Shown here: piece by piece, positions 5,515-12,813 of the stretch
Numbering within the stretch: the first letter of the stretch is position 1
How the letters are laid out: the number at the start of each line of letters is the position of its first letter
Assembly (NCBI GenBank): GCA_047635955.1
Contig: JBLIGW010000023.1
Span: forward strand, 1 to 12,813
DNA length: 12,813 nucleotides
Direction: 5' to 3'
From: WFTC01 sp047635955
Lineage (GTDB): Bacteria > Patescibacteriota > Gracilibacteria > UBA1369 > 2-02-FULL-48-14
The notes under the pieces: model-generated
Told to the model about the DNA's origin: nothing
The model's database searches: none
Seen by the model: the letters and a program-made list of their open reading frames with translations, nothing else
Position numbers and translations under genes: made by a program

Positions 5515-5979
5515 ATGGATGTAAATTTATACACAGACGGAAGTTGTCTTGGGAACCCTGGTCCAGGTGGGTGGGCCTTTCTTATTGAAGTGGGTAAGAA
5601 GTCTTATCGTGGTTCGGATGGAGCTCCTCATTCTACAAATAACAGAATGGAATTGCAGGCCGTGATTGAAGGAATAAAAGAGATTGAGCTCCTTAAGCTT
5701 AAAGGTGAAATTACAGTGTTTAGTGATTCGTCTTGGGTGGTGAAAACAATGACGGACAATTGGAAGCGTAAAAAGAATCTAGATCTGTGGGAAGAGCTCA
5801 TGCCACTCCTTCCTGGGAAGACAGTGAATTGGCAATGGGTGCGTGGTCACTCAGGTCATAGGCAAAATGAAGACTGTGATGTGCGTGCTTTAAAAGCCGC
5901 TCATGATTATAAAAGAATTGCACGGACTATGGATCCTAGAGATCTGCGTTTGCCTGGCGACGTTCCAGCCCTTTTTTAA
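5515..5979 (+). CDS. rnhA: Ribonuclease HI
   Basis: RNase HI cuts the RNA strand of RNA-DNA hybrids, removing R-loops and primers in the cytoplasm. The 154-residue product has the full DEDD active site: Asp8 in YTDGS, Glu46 in NRMELQA, Asp71 in SDSSWV and Asp122 in the C-terminal NEDCD, plus His112 in WVRGHSGH. GNPGPGGWA (14-22) is the typical first hairpin, and KRKKNLDLWEEL (about 84-95) is the basic handle region found in the E. coli-type enzyme. The ATG at 5515 is favoured over an in-frame upstream start because the enzyme's first strand starts at residue 3 and a promoter sits just before it. The C-terminal tail (about 140-154) is antisense to the end of the antiporter gene, a 44-bp overlap. 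Confidence 0.96.
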   Translation: MDVNLYTDGSCLGNPGPGGWAFLIEVGKKSYRGSDGAPHSTNNRMELQAVIEGIKEIELLKLKGEITVFSDSSWVVKTMTDNWKRKKNLDLWEELMPLLPGKTVNWQWVRGHSGHRQNEDCDVRALKAAHDYKRIARTMDPRDLRLPGDVPALF

Positions 5980-7996
5980 GTTCTCGATAAACTTTAGGAC
6001 TCGTCATTCCTGTCCTGTTTAGTTTTTCAATCATCTTGTCTTCCACGTGGAAGGCAGCTTGTTGAGCAAGATAGAGTTGAATATCCCGACAAGTTTCAGG
6101 GAATTCTTTCTCTAGTTTTCGCAGTTTTTTCTTAGCTTTTTCTCTCCAAGTTTTATACTTCTTAATGAACTCTGAAATGACGGTTTCATCAAGAAAGACA
6201 TTTCCTTCTCTAATTTCTTCCAGTGCTTCTAGTGCATCTGAAGTCACAATGAGGCGAGCACGGAACATTTCATAGCGCAGCATGATTTCCTTCTCACGTA
6301 ATCGTTTTCGGTAGTTGGAAACGCCTATCCTTTCAATAGTGTGAGCCAACTTACCTCTAGGACTAGGCCAAATCAATCGTCCTAAGCTAACTTTTTCTTT
6401 AGAGTGAAGGCTGTCCATTTGCTGGTTCACATTGTTGAGCAAAATATTGAGCAGCTCTTGTGTAATTTCTCCCTGATAGAAGAGCTTGGTGAAACTTCGT
6501 TTCTCAACTCCAAGCAAGTGACGCTTCAGGACTAAAGCCAGTTGATCATGATTCAGTTCTTGTCGATTGTGTTCAAAAAGCTCACGAATGTGTTGTCCAC
6601 AGTGATCACAATGTTCTTCATAGGTAGAAACAATTTCATTGTAGATGTCTTTGGATATGAACTTCTTTTCTAACATCAGGTCCAGTTTCAGATTCACACG
6701 TTTATCAATCAGAACCATGTTTTCCTGTTGCTCAAACTTCTCAAGAATAGAGAAGGACTTCAGCCCCAAAAGTGAGAGTAGTGGTTCAATAGTAAATCCA
6801 TTAAAGATGATGGTGAAGAAAATAACCGCAGTGGTGAAGATCAACATTTCGTCATAGAAAGGAAAGGTCTTTGGCAGCGTTAGCATCAAGGCAATAGCCA
6901 AGGCTCCTCTGAGTCCACTCCATTGAATGACGTGAATCCAAGCGCCAGGGATCTTTTCCTTAGGTCGTAGTTTATTCACTATCGGAATGATTGTGTATAC
7001 CACCACCATTCGGGATAGGAGTACCAATGAAATAACCATGAGGGAAGGAACCAAGAGTGGAATAATAGAATCATTCACGCTAAAGATGATCAGTCCTACC
7101 ATCAGGAAAAGCAGTGAGTTGGCTATGAAGGCTGAGTAATCCCAGAAGTGAGTCATGATCTCTTTAACACTCGGAGAGATTTTATAAGCTCCGTAATTCC
7201 CAACAACAATTCCCGCAGCAACCGTGGCTAAAATCCCAGAAACTCCAAGGAAGTATTCTGCAATAATAAAGGTGGCATGCGCCAAAATTAAAGTAATAGA
7301 TATCTCAATTTCTTTTGAGTTCTTAACGTAATCCAGAGCTTTTGAGAATATAAATCCAAGAACCAACCCTGTGAGCACTCCACCTAAAACAACGGCACCA
7401 AAGTTTCCAAAGGAGCCAAGTAGTTCAGCTCGTCCAAAGTGAGTGGCTTGATTATTTGCCAGTTCCAAAATAATTCCAAATAGTACTAATGCGGTTCCAT
7501 CATTAAAGAGGCTTTCCCCTTCCACAATACTTTGTAAGCGTTTAGGGGCGCCAATCTTCTTAAAGAGTGAGAGTACGGAAATAGGATCTGTAGCCGAGAT
7601 CAAAGATCCAAACAGCATGGCAGGGATCCAAGGGAAATCTAGAAAGTAATGCATTCCTGTTGCAATCAGACCCGTCGAGATCAGCATCCCTATCGTAGCG
7701 AGACTAATGATATTCCCCATATTCTGAGTGAAAGATTTCAAATTGGTATGAAAGGCAGACTCAAATATTAAAGTAGGAAGGAATACATAAAAAACGAGCT
7801 CCGGAGATAGTCGGAACTCACCAAGAAAACCTAATACACCTAGGTTTTCAACTATGTAGCCAAGCCCAATCCCCACGATTACAAGTGCAACCGTGTAGGG
7901 GATCTTAGAATTTCTAAGTATGAAGCTTATGAGAGTAGCAATGAACAAAAGAGTGATCACCGCTAGGGCCGAATTGAGAACAAATACATTCTCCAT
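5936..7996 (-). CDS. CPA1-family Na+/H+ antiporter with long cytoplasmic tail
   Basis: This 686-residue inner-membrane protein resembles NhaP/YjcE-like CPA1 antiporters, which exchange cytoplasmic Na+ (or K+/Li+) for protons to control pH and sodium. About 12-13 membrane segments fill residues 5-410. The key motifs are ATDPISV with Asp137, GESLFNDGTALV with Asn165-Asp166 (the ion-binding ND pair of the electroneutral group) and GLRGALAIAL with Arg363. The C-terminal 270 residues are soluble and charged, with CDHCGQH (463-469), a possible metal-binding CxxC-type motif, and helical stretches to the end. Such tails often regulate the transporter; this one is unassigned. The gene lies 15 bp behind trxA and is probably co-transcribed with it. 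No Shine-Dalgarno precedes the ATG. Its 3' end overlaps rnhA. Confidence 0.93.
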   Translation of the reverse strand: MENVFVLNSALAVITLLFIATLISFILRNSKIPYTVALVIVGIGLGYIVENLGVLGFLGEFRLSPELVFYVFLPTLIFESAFHTNLKSFTQNMGNIISLATIGMLISTGLIATGMHYFLDFPWIPAMLFGSLISATDPISVLSLFKKIGAPKRLQSIVEGESLFNDGTALVLFGIILELANNQATHFGRAELLGSFGNFGAVVLGGVLTGLVLGFIFSKALDYVKNSKEIEISITLILAHATFIIAEYFLGVSGILATVAAGIVVGNYGAYKISPSVKEIMTHFWDYSAFIANSLLFLMVGLIIFSVNDSIIPLLVPSLMVISLVLLSRMVVVYTIIPIVNKLRPKEKIPGAWIHVIQWSGLRGALAIALMLTLPKTFPFYDEMLIFTTAVIFFTIIFNGFTIEPLLSLLGLKSFSILEKFEQQENMVLIDKRVNLKLDLMLEKKFISKDIYNEIVSTYEEHCDHCGQHIRELFEHNRQELNHDQLALVLKRHLLGVEKRSFTKLFYQGEITQELLNILLNNVNQQMDSLHSKEKVSLGRLIWPSPRGKLAHTIERIGVSNYRKRLREKEIMLRYEMFRARLIVTSDALEALEEIREGNVFLDETVISEFIKKYKTWREKAKKKLRKLEKEFPETCRDIQLYLAQQAAFHVEDKMIEKLNRTGMTSPKVYRELKKGLERRQANADL

Positions 7997-8011
7997 AATG
8001 GAGGGTCAAAA

Positions 8012-8326
8012 CTAAAGTGCAGTGAGTTTTTCCTCTAGAGCACTTTTAGGAAGGGCTCCTGTCACACGGTCAACTTCTTCTCCACCTTTCAAGAATACTA
8101 AAGTTGGAATACTCATTACACCATACTTTTGCGCTGTTTCTTGGCTTTCGTCAACGTTAACTTTCACAATTTTAACTTTTCCTTCCCATTCCGTAGCAAG
8201 TTCTTCAATAACTGGTGAGAGCTGTTTGCATGGTCCACACCATTCAGCATGAAAATCAATCATCACTGGAAGCTCAGAATTACTCACTTCTTCTGCGAAA
8301 TTCGCATCATTTACTATAGTTGCCAT
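8012..8326 (-). CDS. trxA: Thioredoxin
   Basis: Small cytoplasmic dithiol-disulfide oxidoreductase that reduces ribonucleotide reductase, peroxiredoxins and other proteins, itself reduced by thioredoxin reductase. At 104 residues it has the standard single-domain length. The redox site WCGPC is at 29-33 (Cys30, Cys33), the buried Asp24 is in VMIDFHAEWC, the cis-proline loop MSIPT has Pro74, and the end LVFLKGGEEVDRVTGA carries the usual glycines. No signal peptide is present. It is the first gene of a minus-strand pair with the antiporter 15 bp downstream. It diverges from the amidase-SpoIID gene across 147 bp. No thioredoxin reductase gene is in the window. Confidence 0.97.
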   Translation of the reverse strand: MATIVNDANFAEEVSNSELPVMIDFHAEWCGPCKQLSPVIEELATEWEGKVKIVKVNVDESQETAQKYGVMSIPTLVFLKGGEEVDRVTGALPKSALEEKLTAL

Positions 8327-8358
8327 ATTTGTATGTGTTAGAGGCTTAGTAGGAACAG

Positions 8359-8364
8359 ATTATC
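8359..8364 (-). promoter_or_regulatory. Candidate -10 box of trxA
   Basis: GATAAT on the minus strand matches five of six bases of the -10 consensus, but the region 16-17 bp upstream (ATTTTC/CATTTT) is a poor -35. It would give a leader of about 26 nt without a Shine-Dalgarno sequence. Low confidence. Confidence 0.3.
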
Positions 8365-8424
8365 ATTGTTTGATCACTGGGAAAATGTGGAATCTTTACT
8401 AAAGGTGATTTACCCTACAGTCCA

Positions 8425-8453
8425 TTGAGAAATAAGCCAAAAAATGCTATAAT
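8425..8453 (+). promoter_or_regulatory. Strong promoter of the amidase-SpoIID gene
   Basis: TTGAGA (8425-8430), exactly 17 bp, then perfect TATAAT (8448-8453) with a TGC extended -10 (8445-8447). This is the closest to consensus in the window. The start near 8460 leaves a leader of about 14 nt with no Shine-Dalgarno. A second box TATAAC (8461-8466) ends 7 bp before the ATG and could give a leaderless form, but has no -35. Confidence 0.72.
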
Positions 8454-8473
8454 TTAAAGATATAACTCACTAT

Positions 8474-11400
8474 ATGAAACGATTTACGCCACTTCTGCTC
8501 ATTGCTGCTTTTCTATTCTGGTTTGTTCAACCTGGAACGCCCGTTCGTGGTGGTCAGGTGAGCGGAGCTGATTATTTAACGCTTGAGTCAGTAGCATCAG
8601 CAGATCTTGATGGTAGTGATGCTCTTTATGAGAGTTCTACTAACTTTGTTTCACCTGCTTTTGAGGCGCCTCATGAGTTTCAACTCTTGGGTTTGAATTG
8701 GCAACAATCGCTTCCTGCAGGAACTGAAGCCAATTTGGAAATTCGTTTTCAAGACAATTCAGGTGAGTGGTCCGATTGGGAAATAATTCACGAGGACAAT
8801 GACAGCGCGGATCAAGCGGATATGGAGGAAAAATGGAGTTACGTAATCACAAGTAACAGTGTGGCGTTTCAGTACCGAGCTTCCTTAAGCACAGATAACA
8901 ATGCGGTCACGCCTAAACTGGCAGACATTCAATTTGATTACATCGATGGAGGTCAACCTTCAAAGGTGGAAGACTTGGCTCGTTTGGTTTTTGATGACGG
9001 TGATGACGTAATTAGTCGACAAGAGTGGGGAGCGGATGAGTCTTATCTTTACGCTTCTTCTTATTACAGTAGTGATGACCCTAGCGAGGATGATGATGAA
9101 GAAGAACTGGAATTTCCTGAACTTGAAATTGTAGATAGGCTTGAAAAGATTAATGGAAAAGATTTGTACTGGGCGGTGGAGTATCCAAAAGATGTGGATA
9201 AAATCATTATCCATCACACGGCTTCAACAAAAGACTTGGATGACCCTGAACAATTGATGCGATCCATTTACGCTTATCATGCCCTTTCTAGAGGGTGGGG
9301 AGACATTGGATACAACTACCTTGTCGATTCTGACGGTAAAATTTATGAAGGACGTTATGGTGGAGATGGCGCGGTGGCTGGTCATGCGGCTGGTTACAAT
9401 ACGGCATCGGTAGGAATCGCTTTGCTTGGTAATTTTGAAGAAACACCAATCACAGCAGATATGATGAAAGGCCTAATGGGCTTGGTTTTTGATCAAGCAG
9501 TGCTTCACGGAATTGATCCCGATGGCTCAAGTACTTTCCGTGGTGATTACATTCCTAATATTATGGGACACCGAGATGTGTCAGCAACGGCCTGTCCTGG
9601 TGATGTCACTTATGAATACCTTCCTGAGCTTATTGAAGCGGTAGGTAAGAGTCTAGACACGCGGAGAAATATGAACTTTGATGATGAATATTCTTATGAA
9701 GAAGTGGGTGACCACGAAATGGTTTCAATGGGGCCTGAAGGAGAAGAAACAGTGACTATTAAGATTGAAAACACCGGATCCAAGCGTTGGAATAAATACA
9801 CTTTCCTTACTTACAACGTGAGTGATGAAGGAATCGCTAGTATTGATAAAGATTCAGATAAGGCAATTGCTTATATGAAAGAATCTTCAGTGGAGCCTGG
9901 TAAAACGGCGACTTTCACATTTGATGTGGAAGCTGAACTAGTTGGAGGAATGACTCATTTTGATCTTTCCCCAATCTTTGATGGAGACGAAAAAACAGCA
10001 CATTACATGGACCTTACCGTTTATGTTGAGCAACCAATGATAGAATTTAAAATCACGGATGACGACATGCCTACGCTAATGAAGCCAGGTCAGTCTAAAA
10101 CCGTAACGGTAGAAGTTAAGAATGAGGGTAACTTCACATGGTTGAATGATGGAGACCATCCTCTTGTTTTAAAACGAAGCGGGTCTTCTACGCTGACTTC
10201 TGATTCCACGCTCGCTGAGATGGAAGAAGACGAAGTGAAACCGGGTGAAACAGCTACTTTTAGTTTCAAAATTAAAGCACCAAGTGGAGGAGGAACACAT
10301 AGTCTTTATGTTTATCCTTCTCTGGTAGATTCAAATGCTTATGTGGACGGAACGGCTCGTTTAAGCACCAAGACCTCAGACACTGAGGAAGACGTAGACA
10401 TTCAAGACATGTCTGAAGATTTGAGTTTTGAACCTGGAGAATCTAAATACCTTTGGGTAGAACTTCAAAATACATCTACGGAGTACTGGTCTAATGAAGC
10501 CATCGGAGTGAGTTTTGATGCCGCAAGTTCAGTGAAGATTTCAAGCGCTTACATGCGTGTTCGATCATTGCCTCCTGGAGCAAGCGCTAAGCTTTTCTTC
10601 CAACTGACAGCACCTTCAAGTGCCGGAACTTACAATATTGAAATGATGCCAACTTTAGACGGCGATGACTTACTAGATAGTGAGTATGACTTTGATATTG
10701 AGGTAAGCTCAACAGAAGTTGAAACTAGTGACTATGAAAATGCTATTAGAATTAAACTAACGCCAGACAGCATGGGAGCACCTGTGATGACAGCGAATGG
10801 TAACTTTGCCGTTTATGGCGGTGATACTTTACTTCAAACTTTTACGGCAAATAGTCGGGTCTTTGTAACTCAAAGTGGAAGCAATTATTCTCTCGGTTCT
10901 TCGAAAGGACGATTCTTAACAGACGAACCTATTCGCGTTGTTCCGGAAGACGGAGCTGTGGTCCAGCTTATGAGTATGAGCCAAGTCCCAGGATGGAATA
11001 CTGAACTGAATGACAATCAATTCCGTGGACTTCTAGAAATCCGTGAAGACGAAGGTGAACTTATTGTAATCAATGAATTGCCTCTTGAAGATTATCTAAA
11101 GGGAATCGCTGAAGTCTCTAATGACGCTCACGAGGAAAAAGCTAAAACCATTATTGTGTTGGCACGAAGTTACGCTTATTACTACATGACAGAGGGTGAA
11201 AAGTTCCCAGGAAAACCTTATCATTTAGATGATGACCCAGACACTTCACAAAAATACTTAGCCTACGGTTTTGAGCAACGATCAGAAAACATAGCCGACT
11301 ACGTTGAAGAAACAGAAGGCCAAGTGGTTGCTTACGACGGAACGGTAATTAAAACACCTTATTTTAGTCAGTCAGCGGGTTACACAATGAGTGCCGAAGA

Positions 11401-11590
11401 CGTGTGGGGTTGGACAACAACGCCATGGTTACAAGGCGTGCAAGACCCTTACTGTGACGCAACAAGCTTCAGCGGACACGGAGTGGGACTTTCCGGTTGT
11501 GGAGCTACAGGGATGGCTGAAGCCGGTTACAGCTACGAAGAAATCATCGATTATTACTACCAGGGAATTGACTTAATGAGTATCGATTAA
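8474..11590 (+). CDS. Secreted PGRP-type amidase / SpoIID lytic transglycosylase fusion
   Basis: A 1038-residue exported peptidoglycan hydrolase. Parts in order: signal peptide (1 to about 27); beta-rich N-terminal domain (about 30-157); acidic linker (about 200-216); an Amidase_2/PGRP domain (about 175-395) with RQEWGAD, IIIHHTAS (His247/248), GDIGYNY (Tyr280), MGHRDVS (His366) and TACPGD (Cys374), giving a complete zinc site; three Ig-like repeats (about 415-519, 535-640, 645-747), each starting PGxS/PExE and containing V.N.G/S..W and EPG/PPG turns; and a SpoIID/LytB domain (about 755-1035) with LPLEDYLKGIAE (likely catalytic Glu880), LARSYAYYY, YFSQSAGYT and SGHGVGLSGCGA. The amidase strips stem peptides; SpoIID enzymes cleave the stripped glycans, so the two activities are sequential. 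Members of the SpoIID family occur outside spore formers. Regulation is by the promoter at 8425-8453. Both catalytic centres appear intact. Confidence 0.92.
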   Translation: MKRFTPLLLIAAFLFWFVQPGTPVRGGQVSGADYLTLESVASADLDGSDALYESSTNFVSPAFEAPHEFQLLGLNWQQSLPAGTEANLEIRFQDNSGEWSDWEIIHEDNDSADQADMEEKWSYVITSNSVAFQYRASLSTDNNAVTPKLADIQFDYIDGGQPSKVEDLARLVFDDGDDVISRQEWGADESYLYASSYYSSDDPSEDDDEEELEFPELEIVDRLEKINGKDLYWAVEYPKDVDKIIIHHTASTKDLDDPEQLMRSIYAYHALSRGWGDIGYNYLVDSDGKIYEGRYGGDGAVAGHAAGYNTASVGIALLGNFEETPITADMMKGLMGLVFDQAVLHGIDPDGSSTFRGDYIPNIMGHRDVSATACPGDVTYEYLPELIEAVGKSLDTRRNMNFDDEYSYEEVGDHEMVSMGPEGEETVTIKIENTGSKRWNKYTFLTYNVSDEGIASIDKDSDKAIAYMKESSVEPGKTATFTFDVEAELVGGMTHFDLSPIFDGDEKTAHYMDLTVYVEQPMIEFKITDDDMPTLMKPGQSKTVTVEVKNEGNFTWLNDGDHPLVLKRSGSSTLTSDSTLAEMEEDEVKPGETATFSFKIKAPSGGGTHSLYVYPSLVDSNAYVDGTARLSTKTSDTEEDVDIQDMSEDLSFEPGESKYLWVELQNTSTEYWSNEAIGVSFDAASSVKISSAYMRVRSLPPGASAKLFFQLTAPSSAGTYNIEMMPTLDGDDLLDSEYDFDIEVSSTEVETSDYENAIRIKLTPDSMGAPVMTANGNFAVYGGDTLLQTFTANSRVFVTQSGSNYSLGSSKGRFLTDEPIRVVPEDGAVVQLMSMSQVPGWNTELNDNQFRGLLEIREDEGELIVINELPLEDYLKGIAEVSNDAHEEKAKTIIVLARSYAYYYMTEGEKFPGKPYHLDDDPDTSQKYLAYGFEQRSENIADYVEETEGQVVAYDGTVIKTPYFSQSAGYTMSAEDVWGWTTTPWLQGVQDPYCDATSFSGHGVGLSGCGATGMAEAGYSYEEIIDYYYQGIDLMSID

Positions 11591-11710
11591 TGTTTAAGCT
11601 GAAGGCACGCTCCTTCGCTCCAGCGGCTCAGTCGCTATGCTTCGTTGGCCTGATTGCCTTCGGCAAACCAAGCTCAGACCAACTCAGAATACCTTCAGCT
11701 AAACATTAAT
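11586..11710. repeat. Large imperfect inverted repeat with internal hairpins
   Basis: A 20-nt arm (11586-11605, ATTAATGTTT...GAAGG) pairs with a 19-nt arm (11692-11710, CCTTC...ACATTAAT) with a single bulged A; the left arm contains the stop codon of the hydrolase gene. The 86-nt interior folds further: GTTGG/CCAAC, then CTGA/TCAG, then TTGCC-TTC-GGCAA form one branched hairpin (about 11644-11682), and AGCG/CGCT a smaller one (about 11622-11636). No T-run follows, so it is not a plain intrinsic terminator. It could be a structured 3' UTR or small RNA, or a dispersed intergenic or MITE-like element. Confidence 0.6.
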
Positions 11711-11753
11711 TACTTCGGTGGCTGCACTTACTTAAATACTGCATACTAATCTC

Positions 11754-12404
11754 ATGATTCTTACTATAAATACAGCTCAGCGTTCTCATGAAATCGCGAT
11801 CATTGATGGCGATGAGATTTTAGCTGAAGAGATTTGGCCAGGCTCACGTGACGATGTTGAGCGTTTGGTTCCCACTTTGGAAAGCATGCTGGGGGATCTT
11901 GGTTTAGATCGTCAGGAAATCACAGACATTGTGGTGGTGCAGGGGCCCGGTCCTTACACCGCAGTTCGTATGGGTGTTAGTTTTGCTAATGCACTTGCGG
12001 AAGGATTGAATGCTCAACTGCATTCGCTGAGTACTTTTGATTGCATGATCCGAAAAGTAGCAAGCACGGATAAAGTTCTAGCTCTACTCTTTGCGGGTGG
12101 GGTGCACACGGCGCTTCATTTTGATGGAGAGACTAAAGTCGATTCACTCTCAACTCTATTGGCAGACCATTCTCATGGAAACACCAAGGTGGTGGCTGAA
12201 TTAAATGATTCACAAAGCAAAGAACTCCATTCAATTTGTTTGGAAAAAGGATGGGAAGAGATAGTAGGTCATGAATTGCAGTCTTTGGCTGAAGTAATTC
12301 TCACGGACGGACTTTCTATTGCCACTCCTGTTGATTTAGTTAAAGATATATACCTTCGGAGGCCAAATGTTACCAAATCAACTAACCCTTGGAAAAAAGC
12401 ATGA
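11754..12404 (+). CDS. tsaB: TsaB, t6A tRNA-modification complex subunit
   Basis: TsaB is the inactive ASKHA-fold paralogue that partners TsaD and TsaE to transfer threonylcarbamoyl to A37 of tRNAs reading ANN codons, in the cytoplasm. The 216-residue product has the N-terminal phosphate-loop-like strand MILTINTA, the diagnostic QGPGPYTAVRMGVSFANALAEG (63-84; usual form GPGSFTGLRIG), and the C-terminal YLRRPNVTKS typical of the family. The metal-binding histidines of TsaD are absent, as expected for TsaB. TsaD and TsaE are not in the window. The ATG start has no Shine-Dalgarno; a weak -10-like CATACT (11742-11747) precedes it. The gene overlaps rsmI by four bases (ATGA), implying an operon and coupled translation. 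Confidence 0.9.
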   Translation: MILTINTAQRSHEIAIIDGDEILAEEIWPGSRDDVERLVPTLESMLGDLGLDRQEITDIVVVQGPGPYTAVRMGVSFANALAEGLNAQLHSLSTFDCMIRKVASTDKVLALLFAGGVHTALHFDGETKVDSLSTLLADHSHGNTKVVAELNDSQSKELHSICLEKGWEEIVGHELQSLAEVILTDGLSIATPVDLVKDIYLRRPNVTKSTNPWKKA

Positions 12405-12813
12405 CTCTCTATCTTGTAGCTACACCAATCGGAAATTTAAGTGACATGACTCATCGAGCCATTCAAACTTTAAAGGATGTGGATTTAGTTGCAGCAGAGG
12501 ACACGCGTCACTCTAAAAAACTGCTGAATCATTACGAGATCGATACGCCAATGCTTAGTTACCACAGCCATAGTGGACAAGGAAAAATAGACAAAATAAT
12601 TGAAGAACTTCAATCAGGTAAGTCAGTGGCACTGATCTCAGATGCCGGAACTCCTGGAATCTCTGACCCTGCATGGGGATTGGTTCAAGCGGCTCGTGCG
12701 GCTGAAATTGAAATCACACCTATACCAGGTGCAAGTGCATTTCTTACGGCTCTCATGGGAAGCGGACTTCCAATGAACCAGTTTGTTTACCTAGGGTTTA
12801 TTCCTGCAAAAAA
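12401..12813 (+). CDS. rsmI: 16S rRNA 2'-O-ribose methyltransferase RsmI (C1402), 5' part
   Basis: RsmI methylates the ribose of C1402 in 16S rRNA using SAM, tuning decoding at the P site. The window holds the first 137 residues, about half of the usual ~280. Visible family motifs are LVATPIGNL (5-13), AAEDTRHS (31-38), ALISDAGTPGISDP (77-90) and PIPGAS (107-112), followed by GLPMNQFVYLGFIP. Most members have Gly after SDP; here it is Ala-Trp (SDPAW), a mild variation. The ATG overlaps the tsaB stop by four bases. The gene is incomplete only because the window ends. Confidence 0.95.
   Translation, partial: MTLYLVATPIGNLSDMTHRAIQTLKDVDLVAAEDTRHSKKLLNHYEIDTPMLSYHSHSGQGKIDKIIEELQSGKSVALISDAGTPGISDPAWGLVQAARAAEIEITPIPGASAFLTALMGSGLPMNQFVYLGFIPAK

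Noticed and set aside
8960..9217. Minus-strand 85-codon frame inside the hydrolase gene
   Set aside because: It lies antisense to the PGRP region with no start signal or protein features.
11586..11710. Integron attC-like recombination site
   Set aside because: The arms are long and symmetric, but the RYYYAAC/GTTRRRY core sites are absent and no integrase is present.
1..12813. CRISPR array, restriction-modification or toxin-antitoxin system
   Set aside because: No regularly spaced repeats and no paired antitoxin gene next to fic. The inhibitory motif is within the Fic protein itself, so a separate antitoxin is not expected.

Overview
This 12.8-kb window is gene-dense bacterial chromosome with a standard genetic code (TAA, TAG and TGA all act as stops). 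It is mostly housekeeping genes with a few less ordinary ones. No gap between genes exceeds about 165 bp, so there is no gene-free stretch over 300 bp. The taxon cannot be fixed from the window. Two lipobox lipoproteins and a large secreted murein hydrolase show a bacterium with a peptidoglycan wall. The amidase/SpoIID architecture and the lack of Shine-Dalgarno sequences would fit a Patescibacteria-type lineage such as Peregrinibacteria, but that is only a weak guess.

Left part (1-3600): a leftward promoter near the edge; ung (uracil-DNA glycosylase, minus); then, divergently, a small orphan lipoprotein whose end overlaps the start of an HI0933-family flavoprotein (plus). The flavoprotein runs tail-to-tail into an M29-like aminopeptidase (minus), with a 49-bp overlap.

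Middle (3600-5980): a GC-poor fic gene (minus) lies just downstream of a tRNA-Gly(TCC) gene. It has its own promoter, a possible operator and a terminator, and a short repeat of the tRNA 3' end lies beyond it. A second lipoprotein (minus) and rnhA (plus) then diverge from a 37-bp shared promoter region.

Right part (5936-12813): a trxA then CPA1 Na+/H+ antiporter pair on minus, whose end overlaps rnhA by 44 bp. Divergent from trxA, behind a near-consensus promoter, is a 1038-residue secreted protein with a PGRP-type amidase, three Ig-like repeats and a SpoIID lytic transglycosylase domain. It is followed by a large imperfect inverted repeat of about 125 bp that includes the stop codon. tsaB and rsmI (cut by the window edge) come next as an ATGA-overlapping pair.

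Functional themes are DNA repair and R-loop or primer removal (ung, rnhA), translation fidelity (tRNA-Gly, tsaB, rsmI), redox and ion homeostasis (trxA, antiporter, flavoprotein), cell-wall remodelling (amidase-SpoIID) and a Fic AMPylator with its own DNA-binding tail. I see no defence locus, CRISPR array or intact mobile element. The best candidates for something new are the amidase-SpoIID fusion, the fic/tRNA arrangement, the structured element after the hydrolase gene, and the apparent leaderless style of initiation.
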